DNA of 32,113 nucleotides from Pseudomonadota bacterium (GTDB lineage Bacteria > Desulfobacterota > Binatia > UBA12015). The notes below the pieces were generated by a model, which did not search any database, had not been told where the DNA came from, and saw only the letters and a program-made list of their open reading frames with translations. The stretch lies in NCBI GenBank assembly GCA_005777805.1, contig SXLG01000074.1, forward strand, positions 1 through 32,113, given 5' to 3'. Positions within the stretch are counted from its first letter, which is position 1; the number at the start of each line of letters is the position of its first letter. The position numbers and the translations under genes are program-made. Positions 23,707-30,892 of the stretch are shown one piece after another.

Positions 23707-24150
23707 CTAGAGCAAGGCGATGAGCGAGGTCAATCCCATCCACACCGTGATGCCGAAGCCGATCGACCAGGCGACGGTGCGGTGTGGCATCAGGCCCCGC
23801 GCGTAGGTCACGCCGTGCGCGATGCGGGCCAGCGGAAAGCCCGCGAAACAGAGCCAGGTGCCGAGAGAACTCGGTCCGGTCAAGGCATAAACCAGCCCGA
23901 TCAGGGCGAAGGGCAGGGCGGCTTCGAGATCGTTCTGGTGCATGCGGCGCGCGCGCTCGATCTCGCTGTCGAGGCCCGTCTTCGTTTCCAGCCCCATGAC
24001 CGCGTAGTCCTCGGGCGAAATGAAGATGCCCTTCTGCATCCGTATCCGACTGGTGTAGATGCCCGAGCCGAGCGTCTTCAGCGCGACCAGGATGCTTGCG
24101 AGAGCCCATGCCCGCACGGCCGGCACGGCCAGCAATTGCTGTGGATCCAT
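23707..24150 (-). CDS. MAPEG-family membrane protein
   Basis: 147 residues from ATG 24150, with GGAGGGGGAG close upstream. Four membrane segments are visible: about 8-30 (VRAWALASILVALKTLGSG), 74-95 (ALPFALIGLVYALTG), 97-115 and 125-146. MHQNDLEAALPF matches the conserved R-x-x-N-x-x-E-x-x-P block of MAPEG proteins, which binds glutathione in microsomal GST and prostaglandin E synthase. It is predicted to act in the cytoplasmic membrane on lipophilic electrophiles or peroxides. It probably shares a transcript with the SDR downstream. The glutathione theme agrees with the soluble GST at 8308. Confidence 0.88.
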   Translation of the reverse strand: MDPQQLLAVPAVRAWALASILVALKTLGSGIYTSRIRMQKGIFISPEDYAVMGLETKTGLDSEIERARRMHQNDLEAALPFALIGLVYALTGPSSLGTWLCFAGFPLARIAHGVTYARGLMPHRTVAWSIGFGITVWMGLTSLIALL

Positions 24151-24224
24151 CGTCTCCCCCTCCGGGCCAAGGCCCGTGTTGGCGCCGGGTCTAGCAGGTC
24201 GGGGGCGGTCGAAGAAACAGAGCC

Positions 24225-24333
24225 ATGCCGGATGGCGCAGTTCCAGGGGACCCGTGCCGTATCGCGAACAGCGCACCGACACGGCGCAGCCGTCCGAATG
24301 CCGGATGGTGCGGCGCTAGGGGACCAGTGCCGT
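24225..24333 (-). repeat. 73-bp-spaced duplication of the monoheme gene end
   Basis: 24228-24260 and 24301-24333 match at 27 of 33 bases with a 73-bp offset, sharing CCGGATGG and GGGGACC. The right-hand copy contains the last codons and stop (24316-24318) of the monoheme protein gene; the left-hand one lies 73 bp downstream in the spacer toward the MAPEG start. Nothing else is recognised in 24151-24315. Confidence 0.8.
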
Positions 24334-25791
24334 GGCCGCCGTGGTCGCAGCAGTGGCGAGGCATCCCGGCTCGGCGTCAGGGCCAAACTCGCAGCCCGAA
24401 ATCCCGGTGGGTGTGCCACAGCGCGTGATCAGGCCGGTCACGGTGTCACGCATATGGGCCCCGTCGGCCGCCGTCGTCGCGAGGCAATCGACCGCGGGCT
24501 CGGCGTCGAGCGACGCGAGTTCGCAGGTGGCGATCGTCGCACGCAGTTTTCCGACAGCGCGCTCGATCCCCGGCAGCAGGCGCCGCAGGCAGAGGCCGTC
24601 GCCCGGCGCGAGTGTTGCGGGTAGATCTGGTGGCGCGACCCCGATGGCGGCGTCGAGTAGCTGGTTGGTGGCCTCCTCCTGGCGGCAGATCAGGCACTCG
24701 GCGAGCGAGACAAAGCCGCTAACGGTGAGGCTCGCACAGTTCCCGGCAACGCTGCATGCGGTGTCGTAGCCGGCAAGTCCCGGATTCAGGCCGGCGCCCT
24801 GACAGCTCCGGTCGAGCGCACCGCCGAGGACAGCGCGCAGTGCTGCCTGCGCCTGGGCGATGCGGAAATCGCGCTGCGGCGCGCCGCAGTCGAGGCCTTG
24901 CGCCTCGCGCGCAGCACAGCGGGTCCATTCCCGGAGGTGCGACCTCGAGTAGCGCGCGAAAGCACCATCGACCTGGGCGCGGCAGGGGCGTCGGATCTCC
25001 ACGGCGGCAAGCGCCCGGGGCACGCCGATCCCGCTGAGCATCACGTCGAGCACGGGTTCGTCGGGGTCGTTCGAGGTCACGCGCAGGGTCGCGGTCGCGA
25101 ACACCGCCGCCGCGGGAGAAAAACGAAGCGTGACCGCCGCGCGTTCGCCGACCGGGATCGCGAAGGGTGCGCTCGGGAGCGACGCGATCGACAGGCTGGA
25201 ATGGGCTCCGGCGAGCAATTCGACCGAGGTCACGGCGATCGGCAACTGGGCGCCGTGGTTGATCAGCTCGAGTGTGAGTTCGGCGGTCTGTCCGACGTAG
25301 GCGACGAAACTCCAGGCGGCCGTCGAGAGGTCGAGGTCGATTGGATCGAGACAGGTCGCGACCTCGGGCGTGACGTAGGTGTCGAAGCCAGAGACGAACC
25401 CGACGGCGTCCTCGAAATTGGCGCAGGAGAAGCCGGGGAAGGTGTGGAAGTCCGCGAGCTCGGCGACGTTCGTTACCCCGTCGCCGTCGCTATCAAGGTT
25501 CTCGACCGCTGCCAGCGCCTGATTGATCGTCTTGCCGGCGTAGAGGTGCTGCTGCACGGCGAGCCCGAAGGGATTGCGCTGACCGGTGCCGGTCCAGCGC
25601 TTGTGGCAGATGCCGCAGCCGTAGATGCGGGAGTCGTCGCCGATGCCGTAGGTCGCGGTCGCGACCTCGAAGTACGTCGGGCGCGCCGCTGCGTGTGTCG
25701 CGAGCGCAAGCACGAGGCCGCAAGCGAGTGCGAGCGCCGCTGCGGCGCGCGTGGTGGCACGGGCACCTCGTCGGAGTGCACCGGGCGTCAT
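24316..25791 (-). CDS. Secreted monoheme c-type protein with Ig-like and Cys-rich helical domains
   Basis: About 491 residues from ATG 25791, whose ATGA overlaps the upstream stop; GGAGGT lies 9 bp before. ATG 25797 would add two residues. A signal peptide spans about 1-36. A single heme site CGICH is at 59-63. DSDGDGVTNVAELADF at about 100-115 is a thrombospondin-type-3/calcium loop. An ASPM-SPD2-Hydin-like Ig domain at about 160-255 ends in VTSNDPDEPVLDVMLSGIG. The rest is two cysteine-rich helical modules (LREWTRCAA..., LAECLICR...), related to those in the two upstream proteins. It is probably periplasmic or extracellular, receiving electrons from the pentaheme partner. Confidence 0.8.
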   Translation of the reverse strand: MTPGALRRGARATTRAAAALALACGLVLALATHAAARPTYFEVATATYGIGDDSRIYGCGICHKRWTGTGQRNPFGLAVQQHLYAGKTINQALAAVENLDSDGDGVTNVAELADFHTFPGFSCANFEDAVGFVSGFDTYVTPEVATCLDPIDLDLSTAAWSFVAYVGQTAELTLELINHGAQLPIAVTSVELLAGAHSSLSIASLPSAPFAIPVGERAAVTLRFSPAAAVFATATLRVTSNDPDEPVLDVMLSGIGVPRALAAVEIRRPCRAQVDGAFARYSRSHLREWTRCAAREAQGLDCGAPQRDFRIAQAQAALRAVLGGALDRSCQGAGLNPGLAGYDTACSVAGNCASLTVSGFVSLAECLICRQEEATNQLLDAAIGVAPPDLPATLAPGDGLCLRRLLPGIERAVGKLRATIATCELASLDAEPAVDCLATTAADGAHMRDTVTGLITRCGTPTGISGCEFGPDAEPGCLATAATTAATALVP

Positions 25792-28253
25792 GGCCATGCG
25801 ACCTCCGCGAAGGCGGCCACCAGTGTCCCGATCTCGTTCTCGACGCAGGTCGCGATCGCCGCGGCGTCGCCCGCACTGCCGCAGCCCGGGAGATCGGCGC
25901 GGCCCGCACAGGTGCCGAGCTGGCGCTGGAGTCGCGCCCGCAGGGTGGCGAGCCGGGGTGCCACCGCGGCGTCACAGGCTGCGGCACTCGAACCCACGCG
26001 ACCGGCGCAGCGCGTGAGTTCCGCCGTCCAACTCCGTGCGAACCCGGTCGCGGCGCGGGCGATGCGCGCCGCGCAGACGGCGGCATCGTGACTGCCGGGA
26101 CTCGGCGTCTCGTCCGGTGCGGTGCCGTAGGCCGAGTGCAGTGCCGCCCCACCGAGGGCCTCGGAGACGCATGCGGCGCAGGTCGCGAGATCGCCGAGGT
26201 CGAAGAGGGTGATGGTGTCCTCGCACGGCGCCGGACAGACGGGGGCGTGTCCGAGGTCGAGCGGGCCGAGTCCGGCCGGAGCGCAGACCGGGTCGCCGAG
26301 TCCGCCGACGGAGGTGGTGAGTGCTTGCTCGGCTGTGGCCAACGCGTTGTCGCGCGTCGATTCAGCACAGGCGAGACCCGCTGCCTCGTCGGCGAAGCAG
26401 GGCTGCCAGGCGTCGAGCCACTCGCGCAGATGCCGGGCCTGCGCCCGCGCCACCTGCCTGGCGCATTTGAGCCGCGTCGTGTCGGTCGTATCGACGCGCA
26501 GGCGAGCCATGGCCACGGGCTCGGAGCGGCCGTGTTCCGACCACAGATCGTGCAGGATCGGGCCTGCGGCACCGGCCGCTTCGTCGTGCAGAAACTCGAC
26601 ATACTCGCGCCCGGCCGTCTGGTAGTAGAGGGCCACGTCGGCCCGCACCGCGCTCGTTCCTACCGGGTAGCTGACGTCGGCCCAGTACTGGCCGTCGGAG
26701 TAGGCCACGCCGACCGGAGCGCTGCCGAAAGCATCGAAGCTGGCGTTGTCGAAGCCGCGCGGCGGGATGCGGTTGTCCTTCAGGATGCGGTCGTTCAGCA
26801 CGAGGTGGAACGATTTGCCGGGGTCACGTCCGATCGTCGCGGCCCACTCCTCGGAGAGGCCGTGCAACACCTCAAACACCTCGAGTTCGGGGTCGTGTCC
26901 CGGCTCGCCCAGTGCTGCGCCGTAACCGACCAGCGTCGCGGTCGCTGTGGTGTAGCGGCCGGATTCGAACACGATCCGGTCACGCGCGTCGTAGGCGCGC
27001 ACGTGCAGCCACATGCGGCGGCCCTCGGGGTAGCCGGTGGGCAGCTTGTGGCCGGTCTCGTTGATGATCCGTAGCGCGAGGGTGCCGTTGACAAGTGATG
27101 CTTCTACCGTCGCTGCTCGCCGCAGCAGCTCGCGGGCACGCTCGATCCCCTCGTCAAGGATCGTCGCGTCGACCTCGCTGCCGAAGACCGGATGGTGCGG
27201 GATGATGCGCGGCACAAAGGTGTTGGCACCGACGAGCACGTGGCGCGGCAGGTCGTTGCGGGTCGGGGCATCCTTGGCGTCCTCGCCGCGCACGTCGGGC
27301 ATGTGGCAATCCTGGCAGGTCGAGACCGTCTGGGCCCCGCCACCGAAGCGGGGCAGAGCGATGCCGCCCTCGGCGAAGTCGCTCGCGAGCCATTCGCTGT
27401 AGGTCGTCTGCTCGGGGAAACCCGTGGCCGCGTCCCCGGCCACGCCGAAGGCATTGGGCACGCAGGTGTTGGTGCCCGCACAGGTGAAGACGGGGTTGCG
27501 GACGTCGTGGCAGGTGCCGCAGAGCGCGGCACTTCGGTGGAAGGGGGACACGAGTGTCGTGCGCAGCGGGGCGTGGGGATCGCCGCCGTTGTCGGCCGTC
27601 ACGTCGAAGGGGCCGCGCAGCCGATCGATCGGGTCGATCACGAAATTAGCGTTGCCCAGCGTGGTCACCGGCTGGTCGAGAGCTGCCAGCACGTCGGCAT
27701 CCTCGGCAGGCGCGCCGGGCGCGCCTTGCGGGTCGACCATGCGGTGGCAGACGGTGCATTGCACGCCCTGGCGGTCGGCTGCGGTCATCTCGCTGCCGTC
27801 CTCGGGCGTCGAGCGCCCTTCGAGCCAGCCGCGCGGCAGATGACAGCGCAAACAGGTTTCGCCCGAGTGCGCCACGTCCTGGTTGGCGACGTCGAGCGCG
27901 GCCCACATCAGAGGGTCGCGTCCCGCCTGGGCCATCATCGAGCCCTGCCACAGGCGCCAGGGCTCGTTGCGTTCGCTTGCGGGGGTGCTCGGTTCGAAAT
28001 CCGAGTGACAGCCGGTGCATTCCGTGGGCGTCGCGAGTCCATCCAGCAGATCGAGTGGCTGGGTTCCGGGGACGTGGAAATCCTCGATGGTGGCGGGCAG
28101 CGGCTCGCCCCGGGCGGGTCCGACGCGCATCGTCGCGGCGACAAGCACAATGAGTCCGACGCGTGCCACGGCGCGCAATCCGACCGACGGGTGGCGGTCG
28201 AGTCGTCGCCGGTCGGTCGCGTCGCGCCACTTGCTCCGGAGGAATCGAATCAC
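25788..28253 (-). CDS. Secreted pentaheme cytochrome c with C-terminal Cys-rich helical modules
   Basis: 821 residues from GTG 28253. An N-terminal basic stretch precedes the hydrophobic VGLIVLVAAT export signal near 32-41; a shorter start closer to it is possible. Five CxxCH heme sites are seen at 79-83, 134-138, 166-170, 245-249 and 313-317, and HH and spare His residues could serve as distal ligands. The central part (about 380-600) is a beta-rich domain with no heme (INETGHKLPTGYPEGRR). The last ~210 residues hold two helical Cys modules (CARQVARAQARHLREWLDAW; CAARIARAATGF). It resembles multiheme cytochromes annotated 'cytochrome c family protein' that are often exported electron carriers. 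It is the middle gene of a three-gene operon. Confidence 0.88.
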   Translation of the reverse strand: MIRFLRSKWRDATDRRRLDRHPSVGLRAVARVGLIVLVAATMRVGPARGEPLPATIEDFHVPGTQPLDLLDGLATPTECTGCHSDFEPSTPASERNEPWRLWQGSMMAQAGRDPLMWAALDVANQDVAHSGETCLRCHLPRGWLEGRSTPEDGSEMTAADRQGVQCTVCHRMVDPQGAPGAPAEDADVLAALDQPVTTLGNANFVIDPIDRLRGPFDVTADNGGDPHAPLRTTLVSPFHRSAALCGTCHDVRNPVFTCAGTNTCVPNAFGVAGDAATGFPEQTTYSEWLASDFAEGGIALPRFGGGAQTVSTCQDCHMPDVRGEDAKDAPTRNDLPRHVLVGANTFVPRIIPHHPVFGSEVDATILDEGIERARELLRRAATVEASLVNGTLALRIINETGHKLPTGYPEGRRMWLHVRAYDARDRIVFESGRYTTATATLVGYGAALGEPGHDPELEVFEVLHGLSEEWAATIGRDPGKSFHLVLNDRILKDNRIPPRGFDNASFDAFGSAPVGVAYSDGQYWADVSYPVGTSAVRADVALYYQTAGREYVEFLHDEAAGAAGPILHDLWSEHGRSEPVAMARLRVDTTDTTRLKCARQVARAQARHLREWLDAWQPCFADEAAGLACAESTRDNALATAEQALTTSVGGLGDPVCAPAGLGPLDLGHAPVCPAPCEDTITLFDLGDLATCAACVSEALGGAALHSAYGTAPDETPSPGSHDAAVCAARIARAATGFARSWTAELTRCAGRVGSSAAACDAAVAPRLATLRARLQRQLGTCAGRADLPGCGSAGDAAAIATCVENEIGTLVAAFAEVAWP

Positions 28254-28307
28254 ACGAGCGCTCTTTGATTCGGGGATGGAATGTGAGGCGGGGGGCGCGA
28301 GTCCCCT

Positions 28308-30173
28308 CTAGGGAAGCGGGCAGATGGATCCCGCCAGGCCAACCCCGCCCACGGTGCCGAGGGTGTTGTTTTCGATGCAGTTGGGGGCGGCGATGCCTAG
28401 CAAGTATATGATATCGGCGGCAAGCCCGGCGGTGGCGGCGAGGTCGGGGGCGAGGCCGTTCCCGGTCAGGAGATTGTCGTAGAAATGATTGCGGCTCGTC
28501 GTGGCGTCGGCGCTCTCCGGGACGAAGCTTCCGGGGCTGACGACGTTGATGATCCGCTGGTCGAGGATCGCGACACCGAAGGAATCGTTGCCGGTGATGT
28601 AGTTATGGTGGAAATCTGTGGTGTCGTTCGAGATCACCATCAATCCCGTGCCGGTCGGGATCGCGCAGACCGCGCCCGCCTCACAGAAGTTCGGAGTGTT
28701 GTTGTTGATCAACACGTTGTGGGAGATGTCGTGGTCGAGCGAGATCTGGAGCGTCGGCCCCGGCAGCTTGAAGACCAGCAGTCCGCCGGTGTTGTCGTAG
28801 GCGAGGTTGTTGTGCACCACGGCGCGCGCCGAGTTCTCGATCTCGATGCCGGCGACGTTGTCCCAGGCCCGGTTGTAGCGGACGACAGGATCCTGGTCCT
28901 GACCGACGTAGATACCGGCGTCGATCACGCCCTCCGAGGTGCAGCCTTCGACCAGTACGTCGCTGCTCTCGACGGGGTAGATGGCGTAGACCGAGTTCAA
29001 TTCGCCCGTGCCGACGATATCGCGCATCACGACGTGGTCGGAGTTCTGCGAGAAGATGCCGTTCTCGTCCCAGCCGGCGAATTCGAGGCTCTGGAAGGTG
29101 AGCCCGTCCACGCCAACCGCACGCATGCCATCGGTGTCGATCGAGGCCGGGGCCGGGCGGAAGATCGGCCGATCGTCGGAGGCGCCGCCACAGCCGACGA
29201 TGCGGAGGCCCGTTGTGCGGACGACCGTGGCCTCGGTGTAGTTGCCCGACGCGATCAGGAGCTTGGCGCCGGGGCTCGCCGCGTCGAGCGCGGCCTGCAC
29301 CGAGTCGCCGGGGCGGATCAGGGTGCTCGCGTCCTCGGCGTACTCCTGAGAAATCATCTCGACCGCGCCGTCCCAATTCGGGCAGACCACGCAGGCCTGG
29401 ATCTCGTCGATGGTATCGGCGCCGGCGCAGGCGAAGATCTCGTCGGCCGCGCCCGCGGCCACGGCTTCGCTGCAGCCGGTGACGATGGCCGCTGCAGCCT
29501 TGTCGCGGATGTCCGCGAGCTTGTCGGCTGTCTTGACATCGCTCGGCGCGGTGAAGGCGCTCGCGGCCCACTCGCCGACGCAGACCGGAGCCAGGTCACC
29601 CGCGGTGCCGAGCTTTGCCTTCGCGTTCAGGCACGTGGCGATTGTCTTGGCCGAATCGATCGCGACCTTGTTGCCGGCCTTGGCGATTGCCTTGCTGCAG
29701 GTGTCGCGGACCTTCGAGACCGAGAGCGGCTTCGCCATGCCGACGTTGTTGCCGAGCAGGATCGTGGCGCGAGCGTTGTGCTGCCCGAGCACGCAACTCG
29801 AAATGGTGCTGGCCGCGTCCGAGAGGGGCGGGATGCCGTAGCTGCTGGCGAGGCCCGCTCGGCTCTCTGCGCTCGCGCAGGCCGCGGCGATTTTCTCCTG
29901 GGCCTTGGCGACTGTCTCTTGGATCTTCTCGCTGGTGGCCGCGTCTGGGCAATTCTCCGGACCGCTCTTCTGAATGCAGGTGGTCTCGGCGAGCAGCCTC
30001 GTCTTGACGAATTTCTGGGCCTCGGCAGCGACGGTCTTCAGGCATTTGAGGCCGGCCGCACTGCCCGCGCCGATCGGGGGCACGGTCGAATCTCCGCAGG
30101 TGTAGGCGAGTCCCGGTGCGGCCGACATCAGCGACAAGACAAGGGCGACCACAGCGGACAGGAGACGAGCCAT
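28308..30173 (-). CDS. Secreted right-handed beta-helix protein with N-terminal Cys-rich helical modules
   Basis: 621 residues from ATG 30173, with GGAGG 7 bp upstream. A signal peptide covers 1-23 (cleavage near LAYT). Two cysteine-rich helical modules span about 24-285 (LKCLKTVAAEAQKFVKTRL; CSKAIAKAGNKVAIDSAKT), ending in ACVVCPNW. From about 290 a right-handed parallel beta-helix follows, typical of NosD/pectate-lyase-like folds: SVQAALDAASPGAKLLIASG, then repeating turns such as VVRYNRAWDNVAGIEIEN and AVVHNNLAYDNTGGLLV. No catalytic triad can be asserted, so it may bind rather than cleave polysaccharide. It is the first gene of the operon, 54 bp before the cytochrome. Confidence 0.85.
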   Translation of the reverse strand: MARLLSAVVALVLSLMSAAPGLAYTCGDSTVPPIGAGSAAGLKCLKTVAAEAQKFVKTRLLAETTCIQKSGPENCPDAATSEKIQETVAKAQEKIAAACASAESRAGLASSYGIPPLSDAASTISSCVLGQHNARATILLGNNVGMAKPLSVSKVRDTCSKAIAKAGNKVAIDSAKTIATCLNAKAKLGTAGDLAPVCVGEWAASAFTAPSDVKTADKLADIRDKAAAAIVTGCSEAVAAGAADEIFACAGADTIDEIQACVVCPNWDGAVEMISQEYAEDASTLIRPGDSVQAALDAASPGAKLLIASGNYTEATVVRTTGLRIVGCGGASDDRPIFRPAPASIDTDGMRAVGVDGLTFQSLEFAGWDENGIFSQNSDHVVMRDIVGTGELNSVYAIYPVESSDVLVEGCTSEGVIDAGIYVGQDQDPVVRYNRAWDNVAGIEIENSARAVVHNNLAYDNTGGLLVFKLPGPTLQISLDHDISHNVLINNNTPNFCEAGAVCAIPTGTGLMVISNDTTDFHHNYITGNDSFGVAILDQRIINVVSPGSFVPESADATTSRNHFYDNLLTGNGLAPDLAATAGLAADIIYLLGIAAPNCIENNTLGTVGGVGLAGSICPLP

Positions 30174-30892
30174 TTTATTCCTCCGGAGCTTCGGTGAACT
30201 CGAGTTCGGGTTCGCAGGGTTCGATGCACTTTCGGGCGGCCACGCCGCCCGGACAGAAGAGGGTTTCGCACGAGCGTGCGTCCAGCGTCAACGGACTTCC
30301 CGCGCGGCGCTTGCCGCCCGACGTATTCCGCCGCGCTGTCGTGCCGTGGGTCCGGGCCAGTCGTCCCGGAATGTGGGCGGAAGCTCGCCGAGAAACGAAC
30401 AGGGCCGCGTTGCGTGGGACCTGTTCGTGCACGGCCTTGTCGATCTCAGCGCGGCGCGGCGGGTCGCGCAGGGCGTTTGGTGGGTGGGCCAAGCTGCGGC
30501 ACGTCGTCCTCGGCCTTGAGCCACAGTGGGTGCTGCCGCGTGCCCGGCCCAAGGTCGAGGTGATGGCCGCGCTGGTCCTCTGCGACCACCCGCCACCGCG
30601 CGGCTCCGCGGAGACCTCCGCGGGCACGCTACCTGCCGCCTCGCGCGCCCTTGCGGGTTCCGCCCTTCCGCGCGCCGTCGGCGCTCTACGTCGGCGATTC
30701 CAACGTGGTCATCACTCCCGAAATCATGAGATGCGTCCCGGAATCTGGGCCACCGGAAAGAAAGTACGATTGAAGTCCGGATCGCATGAAAATATCCTGC
30801 TCGATGGTCACGGTAATTTCGGCGTGCAACGTCTCGACCTTGCCGTGGCCAAGCAGCCGGGCTTCCAATCCAACCAACATGAGGGTACCGCA
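30174..30892. other. 719-bp spacer between divergent secreted-protein genes; no recognised gene
   Basis: Open frames exist on both strands, including a 150-codon minus-strand frame (30175-30627) whose TAA abuts the beta-helix start, and the frame of the downstream P-domain gene is open back across the whole region. None resembles a family I know, and codon use is mixed, so I treat it as regulatory or decayed DNA. A small frame at 30786-30896 (36 codons) overlaps the downstream start as ATGA; it may be chance. The right third is clearly poorer in GC and holds the likely promoter. Confidence 0.5.
30770..30798 (+). promoter_or_regulatory. Candidate promoter of the P-domain protein gene
   Basis: TTGAAG (30770-30775) and TATCCT (30793-30798) are separated by 17 bp in the A/T-richer patch about 95 bp before the start codon at 30893. 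Fit to the sigma70 consensus is moderate. Confidence 0.35.

Noticed and set aside
28485-30197. 570-codon plus-strand frame opposite the beta-helix gene
   Set aside because: The minus strand has a signal peptide, ribosome site and beta-helix repeats; the plus frame is a mirror of its Val/Asp-rich codons.
30175-30627. 150-codon minus-strand frame directly before the beta-helix gene
   Set aside because: No family resemblance, mixed codon use and very basic composition; only its junction with the next start is notable, so it is not called as a gene.
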